Source: a bacterium (lineage in GTDB: Bacteria > Krumholzibacteriota > Krumholzibacteriia > LZORAL124-64-63). From it: a DNA stretch of 64,000 nt. A model generated the notes under the pieces. It had not been told where the DNA came from and ran no database searches. It worked only from the letters and a program-made list of their open reading frames with translations. This document shows, in pieces, positions 52,769-62,921 of the stretch. Positions within the stretch are counted from its first letter, which is position 1; each line of letters begins with the position of its first letter. Position numbers and translations under genes: made by a program. The stretch is taken from assembly GCA_016703265.1 (NCBI GenBank), contig JADJCK010000001.1:124001-188000 (forward strand), in the 5' to 3' direction.

Positions 52769-54892
52769 GTGGAGCAGGAACAGGTCATCAATCGCGATCT
52801 GGTGCTGGCCAACAGCAACATCCTGAGCGCCGTTGCGGTGCTCGTGGTGCTGGGCCTCATGATCGTGCCGGTGCCCCCGATCCTGCTCGACCTGATGTTG
52901 ACCTTCAGCATCGCGTTTTCCGTGACGGTGCTGCTGGTCGCCCTGTACCTGAAGGAACCGCTGCAGTTCAACAGTTTCCCGTCCCTGCTGCTGATCCTGA
53001 CCCTGATGCGGCTGTCGCTCAACGTGGCCTCGACGCGGCTGATCCTGAGCACCGGCCAGGCCGGCCAGGTGATCGACGCCTTCGGCCATTTCGTGGTCGG
53101 CGGCAACTACGCCGTCGGCATCATCGTGTTCATCATCCTCGTGATCATCAACTTCGTCGTCGTCACGAAGGGCGCCGGCCGTATCGCCGAAGTGGCCGCG
53201 CGCTTCACCCTCGACGCCATGCCCGGCAAGCAGATGGCCATCGACGCCGACCTGAACGCCGGCATGATCACGGAGAAGCAGGCCCGCATGCGCCGCGCGG
53301 ACATCGCCCGCGAGGCCGAGTTCTTCGGGGCCATGGACGGCGCCAGCAAGTTCGTCAAGGGCGATGCCATGGCCGGCATCATCATCACCGTCATCAACAT
53401 CGTCGGCGGCTTCGCCATCGGCATGCTGCAGATGGGGATGTCGGCCAGCGAGTCGCTGTCGCGTTTCACGATGCTGACCGTCGGCGACGGCCTGGTGAGC
53501 CAGGTGCCGGCGCTGCTGGTGTCGACGGCGGCCGGCCTGGTCGTCACCCGCACCTCGGGCAACCTGAACCTCGGCCAGACCATCACGGTGCAGATCTTCC
53601 GGCAGACCAAGGCGCTCTACCTGTCGTCGGGCGCCCTGGCGGTGCTGGCGCTGGTGCCCGGGCTGCCGACGGTGCCGTTCCTGATCTTCGCGGCGGGCAC
53701 CGCCATCACCGGCAATTTCATGAGCCGGCGCGTGAAGGACTTCGACAAGGCGACCGAGGACCAGATCGAGAACGAGGACCAGGTCCAGCAGCAGGCGAAG
53801 GCCGTCGAGGAGCGGCCGGGCCTGCGCGGCGAGGACCTGTTCGTGCTGGACAAGCTCGAGCTGGAGATCGGCTACGGGCTGATCCCCCTGGTGGACGAGG
53901 CCCGCGGCGGCGACCTGCTGCACCGCATCGGCAGCATCCGGCGGCAGGTCGGCAGCGAGCTCGGCATCTTCATCCACCCGGTCAGGGTCCGCGACAACCT
54001 GCAGCTCTCGGCGCAGGAGTACGTGATCAAGCTCAAGGGCGTGGAGGTGGCGCGGGCCCAGCTGATCCCCGGCCGCCTGCTCGCGATGAGCACGCGGCCC
54101 GACTGCGGGCCGCTTGAAGGCATGGCCACGACCGAGCCGGCATTCAACCTGCCGGCCGTCTGGATCGACAGCGATTCGAAGTCACGGGCCGAGATGGAGG
54201 GCTACACCGTGGTCGAGCCGGCGGCTGTGCTTGCCACGCACCTGTCGGAGCTCATCCGCGCGCATGCCGACGAGATGCTGAGCCGGCAGGACGTGAAGGA
54301 CATGTGCGAGTCGATGCGCGAGTTCGCGCCGTCGCTGGTCGAGGACCTGATCCCGGATCGCGTCCCGATCAACACCTTGCACAATGTCCTGAAGGCCCTG
54401 CTGCACGAGCGCGTACCCGTCAGGGACCTGACCACCATCCTCGAGACGCTGGCCAACCAGGGTGCCACCGCGCACGGACCCGACTTCCTCGTCGCGCGCG
54501 TCCGCGAGGCGCTGGCGCGCTCGATCACCGCCCTCTACACCGAGGGCAACGGCAAGCTGCACGTCGTGGCGCTGCATCCCGAATGCGAACAGGTGCTGGT
54601 CGCTGCCGCCCGCGATTCGGAGAGCAGCGGCGGCGTGGCCATCGCCCCGGGCTTCACCCGCGAGTTCCTGTCGCGACTCGAGACCGTGCTTCGCGCAGCC
54701 TACGCCGGCGGCACGCCGCCCGTGCTGCTGGTACCAACGCCGATCCGACTCTTCGTCAAGCGGCTCATCGAGCCGACCTATCCCAATTTGGCGGTCATGG
54801 GGTACACCGAGGTCACTTCCTCGGCGTCCATCGTGTCCGCCGGAACGGTGGTGACCAATGGCGCCAGGCTCGAACAGCAGGCAGTCGCCTGA
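52769..54892 (+). CDS. flhA: Flagellar export protein FlhA
   Basis: The product is 707 aa from GTG at 52769. Eight membrane helices lie in the first 330 residues, with the FHIPEP-region motifs FNSFPSLLLILTLMRLSLNVASTRLIL, AARFTLDAMPGKQMAIDADLNAGMI and EAEFFGAMDGASKFVKGDAMAGIIITVINIVGG. The cytoplasmic ring domain ends with PPVLLVPTPIRLFVKRLIEPTYPNLAVMGYTEV. It receives substrate-chaperone complexes. It follows flhB by 17 bp. Confidence 0.98.
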   Translation: MEQEQVINRDLVLANSNILSAVAVLVVLGLMIVPVPPILLDLMLTFSIAFSVTVLLVALYLKEPLQFNSFPSLLLILTLMRLSLNVASTRLILSTGQAGQVIDAFGHFVVGGNYAVGIIVFIILVIINFVVVTKGAGRIAEVAARFTLDAMPGKQMAIDADLNAGMITEKQARMRRADIAREAEFFGAMDGASKFVKGDAMAGIIITVINIVGGFAIGMLQMGMSASESLSRFTMLTVGDGLVSQVPALLVSTAAGLVVTRTSGNLNLGQTITVQIFRQTKALYLSSGALAVLALVPGLPTVPFLIFAAGTAITGNFMSRRVKDFDKATEDQIENEDQVQQQAKAVEERPGLRGEDLFVLDKLELEIGYGLIPLVDEARGGDLLHRIGSIRRQVGSELGIFIHPVRVRDNLQLSAQEYVIKLKGVEVARAQLIPGRLLAMSTRPDCGPLEGMATTEPAFNLPAVWIDSDSKSRAEMEGYTVVEPAAVLATHLSELIRAHADEMLSRQDVKDMCESMREFAPSLVEDLIPDRVPINTLHNVLKALLHERVPVRDLTTILETLANQGATAHGPDFLVARVREALARSITALYTEGNGKLHVVALHPECEQVLVAAARDSESSGGVAIAPGFTREFLSRLETVLRAAYAGGTPPVLLVPTPIRLFVKRLIEPTYPNLAVMGYTEVTSSASIVSAGTVVTNGARLEQQAVA

Positions 54893-54902
54893 CGGCGGAC
54901 CG

Positions 54903-56018
54903 GTGGTGATCGCAGCCCCCTCGCTGCAGACCGCCCATCGTCGCATCCGGGAGCGCTTCGGTGACGACGCGGTGATCCTGAGCACGCGCTCGGTCACGCG
55001 CCGACACGAACTGGGCCTGGGGCAGGATCGCGGCGTCGAGGTGACCGTGCAGCCGCCCGGCTCCGGCCCGTCGCGCGGCCGCACCTGGCAGTCCCGGCCG
55101 GTCGCCGCTCCCGAAGCGGCCGGCATCCCCGACGATCTGATGCGCGAGATCGATCGCATCGAGACCCTGGTCGAGCAGGTCGCCGCCGACTATGAACGCG
55201 GCCGCAACGACGAGGCCTGGCTGTCGCGTGACGCCGTCGCCGGCCCCCTGTTGGCGTGTGGCGTCTCGACCGCGGTCGTACGTCGCCTGTTGGCGCGGTG
55301 CGCGGCGACCCTTGGCCATGCGCCCCGCGACGCCGGCGAATTCCGCGGCTGGCTCACCACCCAGCTGCGCGCCAGCAACTGCGGCTGGGACGGCTTCTAC
55401 GGCTGCCACGCCTTCCCTGGCGACAGCGGCTGCGGCCGTTCCGACCTGGTCCTTGCCGCCGCCACCCGCCTGCAGGCCCTCGGCCGCAAGACGCTGGTGA
55501 TGGCCGCCCTGCCGTCGGACCCGGGACACGTTCACCGCCTGCAGGAGTCGGCGGGGGCCGGGGGCTACGATGCCGCCGTCGTGAACGAAGCCCGGCACCT
55601 CACCGAAGCCGAGCCGCACTTCGCCGCCTATGACGCGGTGCTGGTCGAACTGCCGCGGCTGGACGACCCCGCCATGGCCCTCGGCGGCGCCCTCCACGCC
55701 TGGCTGGCGCCGCATACCGGTTTCCATCGCCATCTCGTCGTCGCCGCCGACCGTGACCCGGCCGACCAGAGCGACCTGCCCGGCGCCGTTCGCGACTGGA
55801 ACTGCGACTGGGTCGCCTTCTCGCGCCTGGACCGGACGACGCGTCCCGGCAAGCTCCTGGATCTGCTCGAGACCGTGCCTTTGGCCGTCTCGCTGGTCGG
55901 TCGTGATCCGCTGCATGGCGGGGACCTGGCCGTCGGCGCCTCGGCCGCGCTGGCCGCCCTGATGGTCCCGACGGCCGCACCGGCAGCCGGCCGCCTTGAC
56001 CGCGGAGTGCTGCGTTGA
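54903..56018 (+). CDS. flhF: FlhF-like SRP-family protein with degraded GTPase motifs
   Basis: The product is 371 aa. The start VVIAAPSLQTAHRRIRERFGDDAVILSTRSV matches the FlhF basic domain (APSMREAM...LGPDAVILSTR), and the gene follows flhA as flhF does. The GTPase core is altered: the P-loop reads G173-D-S-G-C-G-R179-S instead of G-x-x-G-x-G-K-T; the DTAGR motif is replaced by VELPRLDD; TKLD is SRLD. It may bind nucleotide weakly or not at all. FlhF normally sets flagellar position with FlhG, which is missing here. GTG at 54903 gives the family N terminus; ATG at 54858 would overlap flhA by 35 bp. Confidence 0.8.
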   Translation: MVIAAPSLQTAHRRIRERFGDDAVILSTRSVTRRHELGLGQDRGVEVTVQPPGSGPSRGRTWQSRPVAAPEAAGIPDDLMREIDRIETLVEQVAADYERGRNDEAWLSRDAVAGPLLACGVSTAVVRRLLARCAATLGHAPRDAGEFRGWLTTQLRASNCGWDGFYGCHAFPGDSGCGRSDLVLAAATRLQALGRKTLVMAALPSDPGHVHRLQESAGAGGYDAAVVNEARHLTEAEPHFAAYDAVLVELPRLDDPAMALGGALHAWLAPHTGFHRHLVVAADRDPADQSDLPGAVRDWNCDWVAFSRLDRTTRPGKLLDLLETVPLAVSLVGRDPLHGGDLAVGASAALAALMVPTAAPAAGRLDRGVLR

Positions 56019-56218
56019 TGGCCCAAGTCATACAGACAGTGGCTGTCGCGGCGGCCAGCTGTGTGCTCGCGGTGGGGCTTTGGCAGGGCTGGGGCACCCT
56101 GGCGGTGCTCAAGCGGGCTGCCATCGCCTATCTCGGCTTCTTCGTCCTGGGCGCCCTGCTGCTCCTGCTCGTGCGGTCGGGCGCCCTGAATCCCCGTGAT
56201 CACGGGGGACAGGATTGA
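56018..56218 (+). CDS. Small two-helix membrane protein of unknown function
   Basis: The product is 66 aa: MAQVIQTVAVAAASCVLAVGLWQGW (first helix about 5-24), then AAIAYLGFFVLGALLLLLVRSG (second helix about 34-54) and a short polar tail. Its ATG overlaps the flhF stop (TGATG), so it is translated with it. It occupies the place where flhG is normally found between flhF and fliA. I do not recognise a family. Confidence 0.7.
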   Translation: MAQVIQTVAVAAASCVLAVGLWQGWGTLAVLKRAAIAYLGFFVLGALLLLLVRSGALNPRDHGGQD

Positions 56219-56229
56219 ACGCGCGGCCA

Positions 56230-56245
56230 TGGCACGGAATCTGCT
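56230..56245 (+). promoter_or_regulatory. Sigma54 promoter of fliA
   Basis: TGGCACGG, then CTGCT: GG 56231-56232 and GC 56243-56244, 10 apart. The -24 box is perfect and one base of the -12 box differs (C for T). Start predicted near 56256, 27 nt before the fliA ATG. Confidence 0.65.
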
Positions 56246-56282
56246 GCCATGGCCGAGGACGCTTCTCCAGAAAGGTTCCAGC

Positions 56283-57263
<981 letters not shown>

Positions 57264-57300
57264 CGCCCGCTCGCGCGGGCCGCGCAAGGGAGGCGCGCCC

Positions 57301-57642
57301 ATGGCCGGTGACGGGGTATCACTGCCGACGACGCTGGCCCAGCTGGGCAACGTCGCCAAGACGCAGGTGCGGGCCACTGCCGTGCCGCAGCCGACGACCC
57401 CGTTCGCCGATCTCGCGGAACAGAAGGGCGTGGTGAAGGCCCATCGCGTCCAGGAGACGCAGGCCCAGACGGCCGACCACAAGGTCGACCCGGACCATGA
57501 CGGCCTGGACAAGCGACAGCGCCGGCGCCAGAAGCGCCTGGGCAGGAATGAGGAGCAGGGGGCGGGGAGCGCCTCCGCCGAGGGCGCGGAAGACGAAGAG
57601 AACGCCTCGCCGCTGGGCAACCTCGTCGATCTGCGGGCCTGA
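57301..57642 (+). CDS. Unknown small soluble protein after fliA
   Basis: The product is 113 aa, hydrophilic and probably disordered. MAGDGVSLPTTLAQLGNVAKTQVRATAV is followed by a charged middle (VDPDHDGLDKRQRRRQKRLGRNEE) and a Glu-rich end finishing LGNLVDLRA. GGGAGG precedes the ATG and the coding pattern is sound. The location 37 bp after fliA suggests a flagellar or motility role; no family is recognised. Confidence 0.65.
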   Translation: MAGDGVSLPTTLAQLGNVAKTQVRATAVPQPTTPFADLAEQKGVVKAHRVQETQAQTADHKVDPDHDGLDKRQRRRQKRLGRNEEQGAGSASAEGAEDEENASPLGNLVDLRA

Positions 57643-57650
57643 GGGCAGAG

Positions 57651-57704
57651 GATGGGCACCTGAAGTCCAGGGACGGGCACCTGGGGGCAAGGGAAGGACA
57701 CCTG
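57651..57704 (+). repeat. Three 21-bp direct repeats before the next gene
   Basis: GA(T/C/A)GG(G/A)CACCTG occurs at 57651, 57672 and 57693, exactly 21 bp apart, each preceded by A/G-rich sequence. The third copy supplies the Shine-Dalgarno region of the gene at 57707. The repeat fills the whole gap between two genes. Confidence 0.8.
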
Positions 57705-57706
57705 CC

Positions 57707-58135
57707 ATGTTCGAGGGACTCCGGACACTCATGACGGGACAGGGGCCGCTCTTCTGGGGCGCCGCCGCCGCCGCCGCCCTCGGCGCGGCCCTCCTGAGCG
57801 CCGCCCTGGTCATGCACCTGCGCCGCCGGGGTCCCGCTGTTCGCCGCCCGCGCTTCGGCCGGCTCCGGTTCCGACTCCGGCCGTCCCGTCCGTCCCGAAC
57901 CGCCGTCCCCGGCCTCGCCAAGGCGGTTCCCGGGGGTTACGCACCCGCCCGGCCGGCCATGCCCAGCCAGGTCAAGGCCCCCGTCGCGGCCGAAGCCCCC
58001 GATCTCGAGCCCCTGCTGGCCCGCCTGAGGCGCGCCAGCGACCGCCTCGCCGCCATCCAGGCCGAGACCGGCGATTCCCGCCTAAAGGCAGCCCCTGCCC
58101 GTACCGAACAACTGTACCGCAGAGGCGTCGGCTAG
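57707..58135 (+). CDS. Single-pass membrane protein of unknown function
   Basis: The product is 142 aa. One membrane helix (LFWGAAAAAALGAALLSAALVMHL, about 14-37) is followed by a very basic stretch (RRRGPAVRRPRFGRLRFRLRPSRPSR) placing the rest in the cytoplasm, and a C-terminal helix (LEPLLARLRRASDRLAAIQAETGD) that may form a coiled coil. GGGAAGGA lies upstream within the repeat. No family recognised; it is in line with fliA and the HDOD genes. Confidence 0.65.
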   Translation: MFEGLRTLMTGQGPLFWGAAAAAALGAALLSAALVMHLRRRGPAVRRPRFGRLRFRLRPSRPSRTAVPGLAKAVPGGYAPARPAMPSQVKAPVAAEAPDLEPLLARLRRASDRLAAIQAETGDSRLKAAPARTEQLYRRGVG

Positions 58136-58219
58136 CAGCCGAAGCCCACCGCGGCGTATTCCCGCCGGCAGCATCGGTTGCCGGCGCCGCGCCCGGGTAC
58201 AGCGGTGGCAGGAGTCGGC

Positions 58220-59116
58220 ATGAGCACATCGGTCGAAGTCGAAGGAAGCGTGGCCCTGCTCGCGCCGGAGACTGCCGAACGGCTGCAGAGCATCGTCATG
58301 ACGACGCGCGACCTGCCGGCCATGCCGCAGGTCGCCGCGAAGGTGCTTGAGCTCGCCTCCGACCCGGGCACTTCCGCCGGCCAGCTGCAACAGGTCATCT
58401 CCGACGACCAGGCCATGACCGGCCGCATCCTGAAGATCGCCAACAGTGCGATGTACTCCTGCAGCCGCCGCATCAAGACGCTCAGCGAGGCGATCGTGAT
58501 GCTGGGCTTCAATTCGATCCGGAGCCTGGTCGTCACCAGCGCCGCGCGCAACCTCTACAACACGCGCAAGTCCCGCACCGGCCTGAAGGAACGGCTGTTG
58601 TGGGAGCACTCCATCGGCTGCGCGATCGCCTGCCGCCTGCTGGCCGCGGAACGCATCCCCGGCCTGGCGGAAGAAGCTTTCCTTGCCGGCCTCATGCACG
58701 ACATCGGCAAGCTGGTCCTCAACCTGCGAGTGCCCGAGAAGTTCGACGAAGTGGTGCAGGTGGTCTACAACGAGAACCGGCCCTTCCACACGACCGAAGC
58801 CGAACTGCTCGGGTTCGACCACGCACAGGTCGGCGCCCTGCTGGTCAACAAGTGGAAGCTCTCGCCGCTGCTCGAGGAAGCGATCCTGAACCACCACAAC
58901 CCCGAGGCTCTCACGGCCGAGAATCCGCTCCTGCTGTATCTCGACCTGGGCAACAAGATGTGTAAGAAGATGGGCATCGGGTTCATCGACGAGCCGGAAC
59001 TGGACATTCTCGACTGTCCGGCAAACCGCATCCTCGGCCTCGATCGCTCGTCGTTCGAGTCGGCTGCGGCCACGCTCCAGGTGACCCTGGAGAGTGAGAT
59101 GGAGATCTACATCTGA
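58220..59116 (+). CDS. HDOD-domain signalling protein (copy 1)
   Basis: The product is 298 aa. The HDOD domain covers about 25-225: LPAMPQVAAKVLELASDPGTSAGQLQQVISDDQAMTGRILKIANSAMYSCSRRIKTLSEAIVMLGFNSIRSLVVTSA, and LLWEHSIGCAIACRLLAAE, AFLAGLMHDIGKLVLNLRVP, with the HDIG remnant and LNHHNPE. HDOD proteins are HD-fold signalling proteins, mostly without proven enzyme activity, linked to motility and stress control. ATG at 58220 has GGCAGGAG upstream; the TTG at 58178 is less likely. The next gene is a paralogue 10 bp on. Confidence 0.88.
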   Translation: MSTSVEVEGSVALLAPETAERLQSIVMTTRDLPAMPQVAAKVLELASDPGTSAGQLQQVISDDQAMTGRILKIANSAMYSCSRRIKTLSEAIVMLGFNSIRSLVVTSAARNLYNTRKSRTGLKERLLWEHSIGCAIACRLLAAERIPGLAEEAFLAGLMHDIGKLVLNLRVPEKFDEVVQVVYNENRPFHTTEAELLGFDHAQVGALLVNKWKLSPLLEEAILNHHNPEALTAENPLLLYLDLGNKMCKKMGIGFIDEPELDILDCPANRILGLDRSSFESAAATLQVTLESEMEIYI

Positions 59117-59126
59117 AGGCGGCGCC

Positions 59127-60038
59127 ATGAGCAACGCGAACAGCTCGATGATCCTGATCGACCCCTCCCGAACGGTCGACATGCAGGTTTTGCTGGCAGA
59201 GGTCAACGATCTGCCTTCGATCCCGGAGACCCTGATCCGGATCCTGAAGGTGCTCGACGATCCGGCCAGCGGCCCGGCCGATCTCACGCGTGTTGTCCGC
59301 ATGGATGCGCCCGTCATGGCCAAGATCCTGCGCCTGGCGAACTCGCCCTACTATTCGAGCCGCGGCGATCTCGCCGACATCAACCGCTGTGTCGCCGTGC
59401 TCGGTTACCGCACCGTGCGCCAGGTGGCCATCTGCATCACCGTGGCCACGAGCCTGATCACCTCGGTCGAGAAGGCCGGCGGACAACTGGACTACCGTGA
59501 GCTGTGGCGACACTCCGTCGTTACCGGCGCCATCGCCAAGCACCTTGCCCGCATGACCGGTTATCCCGATCCCGAAGAGGCCTTCACCGCCGGTTTGCTG
59601 CACGACATGGGCAAGTTCGTGCTCGAGGTCCACGCACCGCAGATCTACACCCAGGTCGTGTCCGAGCGGCGGCGCCGCGGCGGCTCGCTCAGTGATCTCG
59701 AACGCGAGACCTTCGGCTTCGACCACGCCAGCCTCGGCGCCGCGTTCGCCGAATCGTGGCGCTTCCCGCCGCTGCTGGTGCGCGCCTTCGCCGAACACCA
59801 CTGCGAGATCGTGGGACGGGCCCGCGCCCGCCACGAACAGGCTGCCGCCCTCGTCTCCCTGGCCGACTACCTCGCCAACACCTTCGAGCCGGCCCGCAGC
59901 GACCTGGGCTTCGACCCGACCGTCGTCGACGCCGCCCGACTGCACGACACGGCCGGCGTGCCGGTGGAGCTGGTCGAGGCCAACCGCGACGCGATCGGCG
60001 ACGCAGTCGAAAAGGCCGGAGCGTTCCTGCAGCTCTAA
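59127..60038 (+). CDS. HDOD-domain signalling protein (copy 2)
   Basis: The product is 303 aa. LLAEVNDLPSIPETLIRILKVLDDPASGPADLTRVVRMDAPVMAKILRLANSPYYSSRGDLADINRCVAVLGYRTVRQVAI is the HDOD domain, then LWRHSVVTGAIAKHLARMTGYPDPEEAFTAGLLHDMGKFVLEVHAP (HDMG) and AFAEHHCEIVGRARARHEQAAALVSLADYLANTFEPARSD. It is a tandem duplicate of copy 1 with the same layout but low identity. Likely co-transcribed with copy 1. Confidence 0.88.
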   Translation: MSNANSSMILIDPSRTVDMQVLLAEVNDLPSIPETLIRILKVLDDPASGPADLTRVVRMDAPVMAKILRLANSPYYSSRGDLADINRCVAVLGYRTVRQVAICITVATSLITSVEKAGGQLDYRELWRHSVVTGAIAKHLARMTGYPDPEEAFTAGLLHDMGKFVLEVHAPQIYTQVVSERRRRGGSLSDLERETFGFDHASLGAAFAESWRFPPLLVRAFAEHHCEIVGRARARHEQAAALVSLADYLANTFEPARSDLGFDPTVVDAARLHDTAGVPVELVEANRDAIGDAVEKAGAFLQL

Positions 60039-60066
60039 GTCACCTCTATTCAGCGACTTGCCGAAC

Positions 60067-60095
60067 TTGCCGTGCAGCCCTGCCTGCGTTATCCT
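60067..60095 (+). promoter_or_regulatory. Possible sigma70 promoter of the FleQ-like gene
   Basis: TTGCCG (60067-60072), 17-base spacer, TATCCT (60090-60095); each hexamer matches at 4 of 6 positions. It would start transcription near 60102, 30 nt before the ATG. Confidence 0.35.
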
Positions 60096-60132
60096 GCCAA
60101 CTTGACAGGTATCCGGTCAGGGAGGCCGAACG

Positions 60133-61651
<1,519 letters not shown>

Positions 61652-61683
61652 GGGCGGGGCCCGCCGGCGGCCAGACCGGTGCT

Positions 61684-61711
61684 TTGCGGGGAACCGGAAA
61701 TGCTCTATAAT
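61684..61711 (+). promoter_or_regulatory. Sigma70-type promoter of the PorV-like gene
   Basis: TTGCGG (61684-61689), 16-base spacer, TATAAT (61706-61711, perfect -10). Predicted start near 61718, about 60 nt before the ATG. Confidence 0.75.
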
Positions 61712-61776
61712 CTTCCACAGGTCGCTCGACATCGCCCGTTCGCAAGCGAAACCAACCCCTGGATCGCGAGGCACGC

Positions 61777-62835
61777 ATGATCGTCAACCCGGTGCGCCCG
61801 CTGCGGCGCCTGAGTCTGCTGGCTAGTGTCGTCTTCTGCGCCGCCATTCCGGGCGCCGCCCACGCCGACAAGTACGCCGGCGCCTTCATGGAAAGCGGGG
61901 GCGGGGCCCGGGCCCTCGGCATGGGCGCCGCCTTCACGGCCGTGGCCGATGATCCATCGACCACGTTCTGGAACCCGGCCGGGCTGGCCGGCGTCACCCG
62001 TCGCGAGCTGCTGCTCATGCACAGCGAGCGTTTCGGCGATCTCATCGACCGCGACTTCGCGGCCTACGTGCAGCCTGTCGGCTGGCGCCTGTTCTGCGGC
62101 GAGAGCGCCGGAGTCGGCATCTCGCTGATCCGCCTGGGTGTCGACGACATCCCGTTCACGAACCACCTGACTGACGACCTCGACGACAACGGCGACGGCA
62201 CCGTCGATGACGAGGAGCTCCTGGGCCTGTTCGACCTGCAGGACCAGATCCGCTACAAGAGCGACCAGGAATTCGGCCTGCTGCTTTCCTACGGCGAGCA
62301 GAAGGGCGCCTGGCGCGTCGGCGGTTCGCTGAAGTTCATCCGCCAGAGCGTGGGTCCGTACTCGAGCCTCGGCGTGGGCGCCGACCTTGCGGTGCTGCGC
62401 CCGGCCATCTGGAAGCGGCTCGACTTCGGGCTGAAGCTGCAGGACGTCACGACGACCTACCTGTCGTGGAGCACCGGCCACAACGAGGTCATCACGCCGG
62501 CCATCGTGCCGGGCCTGGCCTGGCGGCAGCCGGTGCCGCGCTGGAACATGGACGTGACCCTGGCCGGATCGGTGGAGACGCGATTCGACAATCGCGGTGA
62601 CGCCGACCAGTACAGCAGCGGCTCGTTGAGTGCAAACGCTCACGCCGGCCTTGAACTGGGCTTCTCGCAGCGGGTCTTCGTGCGAACGGGATTCGACGGT
62701 GGTTTCGACGCAGGGCACTTCGCGGCCGGCGCCGGTTTCCGGCTCGAGCCGCTGACCATCGACTACGCCTACGCCGGGGATGCGCTGGAGATCGACGAGG
62801 TCACGCACCGGGTGAGCGTGTCGGTGCGCTTCTAG
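61777..62835 (+). CDS. PorV/PorQ-like outer-membrane beta-barrel protein
   Basis: The product is 352 aa. A signal peptide (LSLLASVVFCAAIPGAAHA) precedes ESGGGARALGMGAAFTAVADDPSTTFWNPAGLAGV, the start typical of the PorV/PorQ family, relatives of the FadL barrel. Alternating barrel strands fill the rest and the last residue is Phe (VSVRF), as in proteins inserted by BamA. A loop at about 128-145 has the EF-hand-like pattern DDLDDNGDGTVDDEEL and probably binds calcium. In Bacteroidota PorV acts with the type 9 secretion system; no other such gene is here. Confidence 0.82.
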   Translation: MIVNPVRPLRRLSLLASVVFCAAIPGAAHADKYAGAFMESGGGARALGMGAAFTAVADDPSTTFWNPAGLAGVTRRELLLMHSERFGDLIDRDFAAYVQPVGWRLFCGESAGVGISLIRLGVDDIPFTNHLTDDLDDNGDGTVDDEELLGLFDLQDQIRYKSDQEFGLLLSYGEQKGAWRVGGSLKFIRQSVGPYSSLGVGADLAVLRPAIWKRLDFGLKLQDVTTTYLSWSTGHNEVITPAIVPGLAWRQPVPRWNMDVTLAGSVETRFDNRGDADQYSSGSLSANAHAGLELGFSQRVFVRTGFDGGFDAGHFAAGAGFRLEPLTIDYAYAGDALEIDEVTHRVSVSVRF

Positions 62836-62861
62836 CAGAACACCTGCGCTCGCAGACGAGA

Positions 62862-62892
62862 AGAGCCCGCCAGCCGGCGGGCTCTTTCTTTT
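62862..62892. terminator. Terminator between convergent PorV-like and MltD-like genes
   Basis: AGAGCCCGCC (62862-62871), loop AGCC, GGCGGGCTCT (62876-62885), then TTCTTTT. Ten perfect pairs; the minus strand also continues with TTCTC, so it probably serves both genes. Confidence 0.9.
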
Positions 62893-62921
62893 CGGATCCA
62901 TGCACATGTCGCCTGACGCTG

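Noticed and set aside
52724..53977. 417-codon minus-strand frame opposite flhA
   Set aside because: Composition is His/Asp/Gln/Arg-rich as in other antisense frames here, and flhA is unambiguous.
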